Source: Blastocladiella britannica
Lineage: Eukaryota > Blastocladiomycota > Blastocladiomycetes > Blastocladiales > Blastocladiaceae
DNA length: 22,847 nt
Direction of reading: 5' to 3'
NCBI GenBank assembly: GCA_025349905.2
Contig: MU624564.1
Span: forward strand, 1-22,847
Part shown: in pieces, positions 1-9,278 of the stretch
Layout of the letters: each line of letters begins with the position of its first letter
Position numbering within the stretch: position 1 is the stretch's first letter
Position numbers and translations under genes: made by a program
The notes under the pieces: model-generated
Databases searched by the model: none
What the model saw: only the letters and a program-made list of their open reading frames with translations
What the model was told of the DNA's origin: nothing

Positions 1-258
1 GATGTTTTTAGACCTTCGAATTTATATCTGGAGTCGAGACTTCGAATAAAAGAGCGTGAGGTTCGCAGAGGTGCATCACCTCAGGTGATTATACTGTTTC
101 GAGTCGAGCATTAAATAGAGCACGTGCATTCTTATTCTCTTACGAGAATGGCGGAAGGCCTGAAGGAGACGAGCTGATATTTTTCCTGTAAGCATGACCA
201 GTTGCCAAACATTGCAAATTAACTCTCAAAATATATTTGGATCCAATTACAAAAAGGT
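1..258. other. Upstream intergenic region of the TVP15-like gene
   Basis: No gene is supported here. Visible elements are a 15-bp odd palindrome ATCACCT-c-AGGTGAT at 75-89 with a further AGGTG half-site at 69-73, an E-box-like CACGTG at 121-126, and a short hairpin ATTCTC-TTAC-GAGAAT at 134-149. A nine-codon ATG-to-TGA reading frame begins at 148, inside the hairpin's right arm. It could be an upstream ORF for the gene starting at 259, but nothing shows it is transcribed. Confidence 0.5.
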
Positions 259-955
259 ATGTGCGAGACACAGCTGTCGCATATTCAACTCGGCGCCCTG
301 TCCCGGATCGAAGCGTACCGAGTGAGACGTGCTCTTCTGTTTAACGCGATCCATCTCGTCACCACCGTGCTTTTCGTGGCCTGCACGCTCTTCAAACTGG
401 CCACCTCGGAGGCACTCTTTACAGTAACACTGATCAACGTTTACGCATGGTAATTTTGCAATTGATTCACTTGGTTGAAACAATTTTTGACTTATATGGA
501 TCCAATAACAGTGTCCTCGGGATCATGCTATTTGTGATTGAGCGTACGTAATTGCAGCAAAAGATCTTAAATGGTAAAAAAAAATCAATGCAAGATGTTG
601 GCAGTCCGTGACGTGGATCCCGCCATCGAGTACTTTTTGTTCCTGTACACTGTAAAGGGTCGAGGTCTCTTGTTTATCTTGTACGCCTTCAACCCAATTC
701 CTTGATCCATGGAATCAATGTTCAATTCAAGCTAACAGCCTGGGATGCCTGATCATCGACGCACGACCATTCCCGCTGTTCACCGGCATGTGGCTCCTGG
801 CAGTGGGCCTAGCCATGTTTCTGATTTCGTTCACGCGCCATGTCCCACGGCTGACGGACTTGCGTGCCAATCTCCACCTGTGGAGAGACTTGCAAGCAAA
901 GCGTCGGACCGAAGAGATCAATCAACAGGATCCGAGGTCGCTGGCAGAGGAATAA
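259..955 (+). CDS. TVP15/COPI-associated family small multi-pass membrane protein
   Basis: Four exons (259-449, 512-543, 605-680, 739-955) give a 171-residue protein. All introns are GT...AG and 58-62 nt long. The frame closes cleanly across each junction, and splicing restores the phrase GRGLLFIFLGCLIID, close to the GRGLFYIFLG signature of COPI-associated/TVP15 proteins. Roughly four hydrophobic segments are seen: after RRALLFNAIHLV, around LINVYACVLGIMLFVIE, around the GRG motif, and in FTGMWLLAVGLAMFLIS. The charged C-terminus (about 40 residues) should be cytosolic. Family members are Golgi/late-endosome membrane proteins linked to COPI vesicles; their biochemical role is poorly known. 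The start ATG lies inside the string AAAAAGGTATGT, which also resembles a splice donor, so an upstream first exon cannot be excluded. Family assignment is fairly firm; orthology to TVP15 itself is less so. Confidence 0.72.
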
Positions 956-1163
956 GAAATTTAAATAATATTTTATTTTTTATCGACACAGTATAGCCCT
1001 CCCTCAACGCCGTGGGTATCGCCCGCCACGGATGATGTAAAATAAGAAATAAGAAGAAGTGAATGCCCGACATGAAGGAGGAGGGGAGGAGGTGGAGGAA
1101 TATAAGCAAAGAACCGAGTCCGAGAAAGTGCGTGGAGATATGAAAAGAAAAAAAAGCATTGCA
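956..1163. other. Convergent 3' intergenic spacer
   Basis: About 208 bp separate the stop codons of the TVP15-like gene (+) and the glycosyltransferase gene (-). The stretch is AT-rich at its left end (AATAATATTTTATTTTTTAT near 962) and purine-rich further right. It probably holds both 3' UTRs. No RNA gene or ORF with coding character is seen. Confidence 0.5.
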
Positions 1164-4042
1164 TCAAACCGCTGTTTCCACTCCTTCCAGCACCGCCTCC
1201 GGGACGTACTCGGCAATGGTCGCCGACGGGGTAGCCAAATGCCTTGAGGTCGGCGGGATTGTCGCGGTGGTTGGTCGGTTACCCTCCAGCTCAAAGAACC
1301 CCGAGTCGTAACTGTTGTGCTTGGAATGGTGTGGCCGCTTGATGTTGCCCCCGGCAGCAGTCATGGCGTGCAGGAGCTCGGCGGTGCGCGGGTGCGGCGC
1401 TGGCGGCACCAGCGGGGAACCGGTCGGGCTGACGGACGACGACAGACCGGCGGTACCCGGAGCGATGGAGGCCGCTGGCGGCAGCACGAGCTTGGAGACG
1501 ACTACAGGCATGGCGGCGGCCGCACGGGCCTTGGCGGCGGCCGCCCAGATCGACGACGGCGTGGCCGGCATGCTGAGAGGAGTCAGCGGCATGGGTCCGT
1601 GGTGACCGGCATGGAGATCGTCAAAGTCGCCAAGGGCACTGTCGACATCCGAGAGGGCGGGTGACGTTGCCACCACGGCGCCAGCGGCAGGTGGGGGAAC
1701 AGCAGACGCAGCAGCAGGTGCCGACGATGACGAAGCCGAAGACGAAGACGAAGCAGCAGCGACAACCGACGTCAGTTGCACGGGCTCGTCGGCGCCGCCC
1801 TTTTCTGCCACAACGTACGTAAACTCCTTGGCGTGCTGGCGGAGCACCAGGATCCGCATGGCGTTGGCGCAGTGGGAGGTGGCGGGCGCCGCCACGTACG
1901 CGAGCGCGCAAAGAGGGAGCAGCGCATAGTCAAAGATGTTGTACCACCGGCGGGTCTTTTGGGCCACGGCCACGTCACCGAGGAGCTCAGCGTTGGCCAG
2001 CAGACGGTGCGTGTACTCGTACAGCACCGCCATGGTTGCGTACGGCACGAGCATGATGAGCGACATGGTGGTCAAGAACCCACCAAAGATCGGGCCGGAC
2101 GACAGCGCCGGGTTGAGCAGCGACGTGGCCGGGAGCGCCAGCATCGTGATCCATGACGTGGCGGGGACCATGTGCGCCTCAAGCACGTGCAGAAACAGCA
2201 TGACGCGGTCCCACAGGTATCCGTTGTAGTTGACGGCGGGTCCCGACTCGAGGTCGGCGGCAGCGGGCAGCGCCGATACCACCACGTTGTGGCCGGCCGG
2301 GTGCGCGCGCGTGGGAACGGCGGGCGGGAGGTCCATGTGCTCGGGCCATGCCACGTGGCGAAGGGCGTACAGCGAGTCGGCGGATCCGGCAAAATGGCGG
2401 CGGGCCTGGCCAAAGCGCGACGTGATGGTCGACCAGTAGCCGTGGGCCTGCACGTTGGCGAGGTTGACGGGGCAAAAGATGGGCGTGGCGCGAGCAAGGC
2501 CGTGCGTGTGGAAAAAGCACTTGAGGAACATGTGCATGTCCTCGCCAATCGCGTCGGCGGTGGTATCCCACCCACGGACGTGACGAGCCAGCGGCAGCGT
2601 CACCGAGTAGCTCGAGCACGGGAAGTGCAGGCCGCGGGGCGACCCGAGGTTTTGCATGAACGCAATCGACCACGCAGCGTCAGTGGCGCGCACCAGCGCC
2701 GGAACCGCCTGGGCGTTGCGGGCGAAAAAGATGGGCGGGCAAAACACGCGGTACTGGGCGTCCACGAGCGGCACGGCGCCGTGCGCAGGGCTCTGCACCA
2801 TCTCGCGCTCCACCTCGTTGAAATACAGCTCGGCCACACCCGCGTCAGCGTCAATGATGGTCAGCACTACGCGGTTGGCGTCAATCGACGGGTTGGCGCG
2901 AACGTGCGCGTCCGTCTGTGCAGCGGCCCACGCCACGTTGGAGCCCTTGCCGCGGCACTCGCCGTGGAGCGCGGTCGGGTGCACGGTGATGAGGATCGTG
3001 TGGAAGTACTTTGCGTACTCGCGGTGCAGCGCGCCGGCCTTTTGCTGGGCTTCCTCGCCCTCGGCTGCCTCCATGGCAAGCACCACCATGTAGTGCGAGC
3101 GGGCGTGGGTGTGGGTCGCGAGCTGGCCGAGGGTAGCGCGCAGAATCGAGAGCGGCTCCGAGTAGTTGGGAATCACAATGGCGTGCAGGTGCTGGTAGGG
3201 GACCTTGGAAGCGGGGTTGGCCACTAAAAAAAAACATTTGATTGCGCGTTAGTTCTTTGTGTCGTCATCACTATTTCATCACATTAAAAAATAAAATAAA
3301 TACCCCAGTCGTTCACGGTCCGCCGCAACTTGAAGAGCACCAGGATAAACCGGAACACGTGCGAGTAGTTGACAAACACAATGAGCGAAAAGAAGGCGCA
3401 GCAAATGTAGGCGTACGACGCTGGGAACAGCAGCGGGCCGGCCAGGACCAGGAGCAGCGATGCCAGCGACGACAGCGGGACAAACATTTTCTTGAGCTCC
3501 TCGACGTCCGCGTGCGAGAGGCCCGCCAGCAGCACGTCGTTGAGCTTGCCCGCCACCTGGTTCGGGTGCATGCCGAGCCACCGCACCAGCTTGCGGAACC
3601 GGAGTCGGGCCCACCCCTCGGCCCGGAGCATGGCCGCGGGCCGCGACGGCGCCGCGGTGCGCTTTCGGCGAGGAGCCCGCCGCGTCTGTGGAGCCGGCAG
3701 GTCGTTATTATCGTTGTTGTCGAAACCAGCCGACGACGACGGCGACAAGGAGGAGGACAGTTGTTGTGCGCCGCCAAAGGGAGCGAGCGATGTGGGGATG
3801 GGAGACGTGGTCGTGGTGGTCTCGAGCATGTCCACGGCGCACGAGTCGGCGCGCTGCTCAAAATGAAGGTGGCGGGTGACGCTGCCGGACACGGGTGCGG
3901 GGGGCGGCACGAGCATGGCATGGCGCATGGACGGCGTTGCCTCGGTGGGCGAGTCCGGTGGCGACGGCGGGGTCATGGCGGATTTGTTGTTGCTGGGTGG
4001 TGGCACCTCCGACGAAGAGTAGTGTGCAGATTGGCGGAGCAT
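1164..4042 (-). CDS. Family 2 glycosyltransferase, multi-pass membrane enzyme
   Basis: Two exons, 4042-3304 and 3223-1164, are split by a 79-nt intron (GTATTT...TTTTTTTAG). Splicing gives DWV-ANPASK in frame and a 932-residue protein. Residues 1-150 are Ser/Pro/Thr-rich with a basic RRAPRRKR patch. Two membrane segments lie at about 193-245. The catalytic GT-A domain follows: AIVIPNYSEP start, DAD (about 371-373) as the metal/nucleotide-sugar motif, GED (about 473-475) as probable catalytic acid, and QARRH (about 519-523), a QxxRH variant of the QxxRW motif. Further hydrophobic segments follow at about 587-670 and 685-715. The last 220 residues are Ala/Ser/Pro-rich. This arrangement matches processive plasma-membrane GT2 enzymes that make polysaccharide, but the sugar cannot be told from sequence. 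It is not a typical chitin synthase (QRRRW is absent). The ATG at 4042 is the first in frame; a second Met 22 residues later is also possible. Confidence 0.82.
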
Positions 4043-4312
4043 ATTTCTTGATTTTTTTTCCGGTTGTTTTGTGGTTTTTGTTGGATATCAGCTGTGGTGC
4101 GGTCCAGAGCAGAGCAGGCCAGAGCGGTGCCGTGTCCGGGAGGTGAGCGGATAGGGTTGGAGACCGAAAAAAATTAAGGGTGGCGTCTTTGGACTGCTCT
4201 ACGGTGGGACGGTGAAGAGGGTGACCCAAGTGAAAAATTAGGGAAAGCGGGGAATGCAAGTCAGTATTACAGTACAAATTAAACTAGAAGTGGATATCTC
4301 GCGCGCGTATGC

Positions 4313-4324
4313 GTGTGTGTGTGT
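4313..4324. repeat. (GT)6 microsatellite
   Basis: Six GT units run from 4313 to 4324, just upstream of the glycosyltransferase gene. A GC-alternating stretch (GCGCGCG) lies immediately before it. Confidence 0.85.
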
Positions 4325-4377
4325 GCACTCGTCCACAGCAGCAATCAAAGTCTAAAAAGGAGGGAGGGGAATACTGC

Positions 4378-4391
4378 AGAGAGAGAGAGAG
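4378..4391. repeat. (AG)7 microsatellite
   Basis: A run of alternating A and G from 4378 to 4391 is followed by further GAGAGAG at about 4397-4403. It is a simple-sequence tract in the gene-free interval. Confidence 0.8.
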
Positions 4392-4529
4392 CCAATGAGA
4401 GAGTGAAGTCGTGATTTCGAAGAAAAAATGCCAGAGAGAATTTTTAAATAATTCAATGGAATCGCAAGCACGCGTGCTCAAAGTGGAAAGTTGGTGGCGC
4501 AGAGTAGTAAAGTTGGAGGTTTGGATCTT

Positions 4530-4531
<2 letters not shown>

Positions 4532-4581
<50 letters not shown>
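4532..4581 (+). repeat. 50-nt poly(A) tract
   Basis: Fifty consecutive A residues follow GATCTTGC and end at AGAGAAGG. No retroelement ORF, target-site duplication or processed gene copy is visible next to it. It may be a microsatellite, a nucleosome-depleting dA:dT tract, or an assembly-length artefact. Confidence 0.9.
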
Positions 4582-4586
<5 letters not shown>

Positions 4587-5264
4587 GGCGGTGGTGGTGC
4601 AAGCTTTTTGGAATTTTGATATCAACGCACACACGGAGTACTCGAGGCAGGCGATGGAGAGAAAAAAGGGCCTGAGAAAGAAGAAGAAAGTGGTGAAGAC
4701 GTGAAAATGTTTCCAACAAAAAAGGCTTGGCATTGCATTCACAACACACAACACGCCAGCCGGCGCTACCTCCAATAACGCGCGTGTGCCGCGTGGGACG
4801 AGTGCAACGCGAGAACAAGAACCAATTGCGAGAAGTTCCATAAAAAAAAATTGAATTGAATTTTACGCACCAAGGCGGAAGTAGGATATGAACCGAAAAA
4901 GGAAACAAGAAAAAATGGCGCTAAAGAGGCAACAGAGCGCTAAAGGAAGAAAATCAGAGTTGCCCAGGGAGTACGAGAAGGGGTGAAGGCGACGGTGGGT
5001 GGTGTGACCGAAATAGTTCTATGTGCGTATGTGGCGCCAAACAGGTTCTATCGTAAGGCAGAAGATTGCCAAGAAAAGACCGCGGTGCTTCTTGGCGAGA
5101 ACGACCGCAAAATCCAACTACAAAGAAAACGAATTACGAAATGGAGAGGAGAACTGGGCAACAGAAAGAGAGGGTATCGAGCGGAAGTAGTTATGAATGA
5201 GTTTTGGTAAAAAGCCTGGGCTGAATATTCATTACGCCACATGGCTCAGGGCAGACAGTGCACC

Positions 5265-7964
5265 TCACTGCGGACGGATGGTGTCCGACCGGACGCTGGT
5301 ATGTCGCCGGCGCGGACCAGCTGATCCAGGCACCGCCGATACTACACTGCCCCCCGTCTCGGCCAGCAGGTGCTCGATCCGCGCCTTCCACTCCTCGGGG
5401 CTACTGAGACGTGCCAGCTGCTCCGACATGCCGTCCGCCGCCGCCGATGTGAGCCGCGCAATCTCCTCGGGCGAGCGACCGGTTGCTGCCACGCCCCACG
5501 AGAATGGCGCGGTGCCGAGATCCGCAGACGATGGAGCGGGATCGCCGACCGGTAACGAAGTCGTAGATCTCCGAACCAGCCGGGCGACAGCGCGGAAGGG
5601 AGCAGAGACAACCGTGAGGATGCGCTTCATGACGCGCGTTGCCAGCAGGACCACCCACAGGACCAGCGACAGGCCCGCTAGCAAGTACGACAGGAGCGTG
5701 AATCCGGCCTCAAGGAGAGTGTCGTCGGTGCGTCGCAGGCCCTGCCGCCCTGGCCTGCCAGCAGCCGAGCGACGACCAGCGAGATGGTCATCGATGCGTT
5801 TGATCTGGGATATTTTTTTTTGTAAGTTTCAACATCACGCAAACACAGAGTAAAATCATACCGTTTGCAAGTAATCACCACCGACAGCCCATCCGAGATC
5901 CTCGACCACAGCCGCGACCTGCTCGACGCCAAGCTCGGCTGGCCGAACACACTGGTCCTTGACGGCACCCAGCTCGGCGTCGGCACGGGTCACAGCACTC
6001 GACCATTGTGCGAGCACCGCCTCCAGTTCGCCCAGAGACTCGAATGCAGCAATAGCCGCGGCCGATTCGCCAGCACGGAGCGCGCATGCGGTCTCCGCCT
6101 CAGTCTGGGCACCGCGCACCGCATCCAGCATGTCGGTACACACCTGATCGTACTGGCCGAGCCGCGCCAGTACTGACGGCGGGGCTAAGATGGCGGCCGT
6201 GACCGACTCGTGCATCTCGCGTGCGACCGCGGGCGAAACATGAACCACGGGCTCGGCTGCAATCGCCGCCCGCCACAACGCCGACCGGTCTGATAGCGGC
6301 GACGTGGGACCATCATCACCGCCGTCCGTGGGGGAGGTGGGATAGGACGCGTACTGGCCGCCGCCACGCGTCGTTGGTGACGCAGGGGTGGATCCCACGA
6401 GCGGGGGAGTTGCCTGGCCAGTTGATCCGGCACCTGACGACGGCAGCGGCCGCACTAGGAACGAGAGATTCAAAGCTGGTGGCGGGACCCCTGGCGAATC
6501 GTCACCCACAAGCACGACCGAGCCCGTCGGGTATAGGGACTGCTGCTGCTGCTGCTGCTGATATGCGTCGCCCTCAGCCGTTGTTATCGCAAGCGGCGCA
6601 GCCGAACCTCGGCGCGATTCCGAGCCAAACCGTCGACCCAGCAGAGTCGGGTCGGCTGCAGGCGGGGGAGTGAACGCAGCCTTGGCCGAACCAATAATGG
6701 AAGATCGTGGCGAGAGAACGGGCCCCGAGGCCGTGTCCGTGCGTCCCAGGCTACCGTTTGTCCCAGATGCAGCAGCAGCTCGCCCGCTTTTCTCGCTACC
6801 GGGCGCAGAGCCGACACGTGTACCACCATTAGCAACGTCATCAGTACCATCGCCTCCTGCGTTCGAACGTTGCGGTGACGCGGGGGTAACGGACATGGGC
6901 GGCGGTGGTTCCGGCAGTGCCACCAAGTACAGCTCATCGTTTGCCACTTCCCACGCATTGATGCGTGTGTACCGGCCCATGGGGAATGGGCTGGCATGCT
7001 GATCACCAGGGGCACCAGATGACGGTGGTGGCGGCCGCGGCAACAGTGGTGGAGGTGGCGGAGGAGGCGAGGATCCAGAAAAACGCCAGCGTACGGCACG
7101 CAGCGGGTTCCAGGCGTTACCGCGGCGACGCGGGGCGGGTGACGGTGGCGGCGCAATGGCGCGGTAGATGGCCGCGTATCGCTCCTCCAAGTACTGCTTG
7201 GTGGCGGCCGAGCGTTCCAGCGTGCCCACAGACATGGATGAAGAGGGTGACGGTGAGGAGGCGATTGGGGGCGACGCGATATAGGGAGAGGGCGGGGGCA
7301 GCAGCGGTGGCGAATGAGCAGTGGACCCGGGCAAAGCGGCAGAGCCCACTGACGGCGACGCGTCGGCGAGTGGCGGCGTTGTGGTCGTCGTCGTCGCTCC
7401 CAAATACGAAGTGGCAGAGACTGGGACGATCGCGCGACGAGTCGCCGAAGCAAAGGAGCGCGGCTGGGACATCAACGACGCTGATCGGGCCAGCGACGTG
7501 GCATCGACCGAAGGCGAGGCGTGCAGCAGCGCATCTGATGCGGTGGCTCCTGCGCTCGTGGTCGCGGCCGAGAACGACGATCCAGTCAGAGACGGTGCGC
7601 TTCCCTTTGAGCCAGAGCCAAATCCATTGCCAAGGACAGAGCCATTACCAGATCCAATACCAGGACCAGAGCCTGATGGGTTGCCCAACAGCTGGAGCGC
7701 AAGGAGGTGTGCGCGCTCGTCCGACACGGCTCCCTCCACGGCACGGCGCAGCAGATCGGCGGCAGAGACTTTGTGCGGGTCAGTTGGTGTTGCAGGAGCA
7801 GCGGGCCGTGGTGGCCTTGGAGCACGACGCGAGCCTACAACGGTTGTGGCGGATTGGTCAAACCCAGTAGTATCATCCAGCTCCAGTTCAGCCTCGGCAT
7901 CGGACTCGGACTCGGATGACGATGAAGTAAAGTCGGTGGGACGCCAGGCACCGTGGCCGCTCAT
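5265..7964 (-). CDS. Large low-complexity protein with C-terminal transmembrane segment, function unknown
   Basis: Two exons, 7964-5862 and 5804-5265, are separated by a 57-nt intron (GTATGA...ATCCCAG) in phase 0, giving 880 residues. I do not recognise the family. The N-terminus has an acidic SSSSESESDAEAELELDD patch. About 550 residues of Ser/Pro/Ala/Gly-rich sequence follow, with a GSGNGS-type Gly/Ser stretch, polyproline runs (PPPPPPPLLPRPPPP) and a Q7 tract from a (CAG)7 repeat. A short ordered island, RYTRINAWEVANDELYLVALP, lies within it. Residues about 590-710 look helical and may form a coiled coil. One strong hydrophobic helix at about 733-757 (FTLLSYLLAGLSLVLWVVLL) is followed by a basic amphipathic stretch and about 100 mostly polar residues. 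It looks like a single-pass membrane protein with a large disordered cytosolic arm. The target membrane cannot be inferred. Confidence 0.72.
6540..6560 (-). repeat. (CAG)7 trinucleotide repeat encoding Q7
   Basis: A pure CTG run on the plus strand reads as seven CAG codons in the minus-strand gene. Uniform codon use suggests slippage-driven length variation. Confidence 0.85.
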
Positions 7965-8034
7965 TTTCTTATTTTACACCGTTGTCGTCGTGCCAAAGAG
8001 AGCTCTTCCCTACTGGCAGACCGCGACAATAAGA
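7965..8034. promoter_or_regulatory. 70-bp shared divergent promoter region
   Basis: Only 70 bp separate the start codons of the 880-residue membrane protein gene (-) and the BRE2-like gene (+). The interval must hold both start-proximal promoters and 5' UTRs, unless one gene has an unseen upstream exon. It is AT-rich at the left (TTTTCTTATTTTACACC). No clear TATA box is seen. Confidence 0.55.
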
Positions 8035-9258
8035 ATGGCAACACGGCCGGCATCGCTCTCGGCCTACCCGGATCTGGCCAACGTGGACGGGTCCGTGGCC
8101 CTATCGCGAGAAAACACCCACACCGCACCCGAATTGGTCCTGTCTCCGTCGCTGCTGTCGGTGCGCGGTTCCAAGGGCTACCGCATGGCCAAGTGCAATT
8201 TCGGTGCCCACCAGGGCCGCTGGTACTACGAGGTCACGATCGACTCGCTCGGCGACGGTGGTAATGGCAATGCGCGGTTCGTTTATCATCTTGGTCTTGG
8301 TCGTGATCTTGGTCTTGCCGCGCTCGCCGGACTGGACATGCAAACGCGTACTAAATACATGGACATACCTAGGATCGGATGGGCAACCATCTCGGCCCCA
8401 CTCCAGGCTCCGTGTGGCATGGACGTATTCTCATACGCGTACCGCGTGCAGCCTGGGACTCTATTCCACGCGTCACACCCTCTCCCGTGGCCGCCCGGAT
8501 GCGACGCGGACCGGTACTCAGCGGGCCTGCAGCCAGGCGACGTGTTGGGCGTGACGCTGTACTTGCCTGAACCGACCGCCGACCAGCTTGCATGGCTCGA
8601 GTCCCACACGTGGCTCCCGTCGTCGACGCGCGGGTACGCCAAGATCGAGTACTCGCTGCCGCTGCCGCTGTGTTCCGCCGGAGCGCAGATCCGGTACTCG
8701 GTGAATGGCCGCGACTTGGGCGTGGCATTTGCAGACCTGCCGCTGCATCTCGGCAAGTACCATCCGGCGATCGCGCTGTACCGCGACGCGGCCGTCACGG
8801 CTAATTTCGGGCCTCAGTTCCGGTTCCCACCCGCGAACCTGGCCTCTGAATCCACGGTACCGCTGATTCCACTGCCGCCACGGTCTTTGTCGACCGCCAA
8901 GGCTGTTGCCGAGACCGAGGTGGCGGCGCCTCTGCGCGCCGCAGCGCTGTTGCTCATGCACGGCGAGGGACGCGTATTTCCGTTCTATCGAGTGCGCGAC
9001 GTATGCCCCGGGATCAAGTTGCCGGGTACCGTCTCCCACCCGGCATCGGCCGTCACGTCGCCAACTCTTGGTCGGCCATTCAAGTCCGAGCCGCCTTCTT
9101 TTCTTTCTTTTTCATTGGCAGATCCATCATCACTGCCAGCTCCAGCTCGGCCTGTGCCTCTATCGGTCGAGATCCCTGTGACGGAGTCTTTGCCTGCTAT
9201 GTTGCCATCTGAACCACCATTACCACGAGAAGATGCCGTGGACGATGTACTTTCCTGA
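8035..9258 (+). CDS. BRE2: BRE2/Ash2-like SPRY subunit of the COMPASS histone H3K4 methyltransferase complex
   Basis: Two exons (8035-8276, 8373-9258) give 375 residues. The 96-nt intron starts GTTCGT and ends ACCTAG, with a near-perfect branch site TACTAAA about 20 nt before the acceptor. Splicing restores NARIGWATIS, matching the TRLGW phrase of Ash2L. SPRY features in order: SKGYRMAKCNFGAHQGRWYYEV, RIGWATISAPLQAPCGMDVFSYAYR, GDVLGVTLYLPEP, IRYSVNGRDLGVAFADL and KYHPAIALYRDAAVTANFGPQF. In the known complexes Bre2/Ash2L pairs with Sdc1/Dpy30 and stimulates Set1-type H3K4 methylation in the nucleus. No PHD or winged-helix domain precedes the SPRY, as in yeast Bre2 and unlike animal Ash2L. The C-terminal 100 residues after the SPRY core are Ser/Pro-rich. 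The open frame extends upstream of 8035, but only as antisense to the neighbouring gene. Confidence 0.88.
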   Translation: MATRPASLSAYPDLANVDGSVALSRENTHTAPELVLSPSLLSVRGSKGYRMAKCNFGAHQGRWYYEVTIDSLGDGGNGNARFVYHLGLGRDLGLAALAGLDMQTRTKYMDIPRIGWATISAPLQAPCGMDVFSYAYRVQPGTLFHASHPLPWPPGCDADRYSAGLQPGDVLGVTLYLPEPTADQLAWLESHTWLPSSTRGYAKIEYSLPLPLCSAGAQIRYSVNGRDLGVAFADLPLHLGKYHPAIALYRDAAVTANFGPQFRFPPANLASESTVPLIPLPPRSLSTAKAVAETEVAAPLRAAALLLMHGEGRVFPFYRVRDVCPGIKLPGTVSHPASAVTSPTLGRPFKSEPPSFLSFSLADPSSLPAPARPVPLSVEIPVTESLPAMLPSEPPLPREDAVDDVLS

Positions 9259-9272
9259 ATGAGTCAGCGGTC

Positions 9273-9278
9273 TTTATT
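9273..9278 (-). terminator. Polyadenylation hexamer overlapping the TAD1 stop codon
   Basis: On the minus strand the last codons read GAA TAA AG, so AATAAA includes the stop codon. A polyadenylation signal this early would put the transcript end inside the BRE2-like gene's 3' region. The hexamer could also be coincidental. Confidence 0.35.

Larger units (their letters stand above)
4043..5264. other. Long gene-free interval between two minus-strand genes
   Basis: This 1.2-kb stretch is the largest interval without a supported gene. It should contain the promoter and 5' UTR of the glycosyltransferase gene and the 3' UTR of the membrane protein gene at 5265-7964. It is purine-rich on the plus strand and holds a 50-nt poly(A) run, GT and GA microsatellites, and E2F-like motifs. 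The short open frames in it (for example 4983-5210 on +) show no family motif or neighbouring exon, so I did not call them. Confidence 0.5.

Noticed and set aside
2172..3227. 351-codon plus-strand frame
   Set aside because: It is antisense to the glycosyltransferase catalytic domain, is Arg/Gly/Val/His-rich and has no motif. It is open because of high GC content.
4532..4581. Poly(A) run considered as the 3' tail of a retroposon
   Set aside because: No element body, reverse transcriptase, processed gene sequence or flanking duplication was found around it.
4983..5210. 75-codon plus-strand frame in the long intergenic interval
   Set aside because: It lacks the GC-rich codon bias of the real genes, has no family motif and has no plausible linked exon.
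7321..8034. In-frame upstream extension of the BRE2-like ORF on the plus strand
   Set aside because: It is antisense to the 880-residue membrane protein gene, is pure shadow low complexity (VVVVVV, EPLPDPIPGPEPD), and Bre2-type proteins need no such extension. The ATG at 8035 lies in the short divergent gap.
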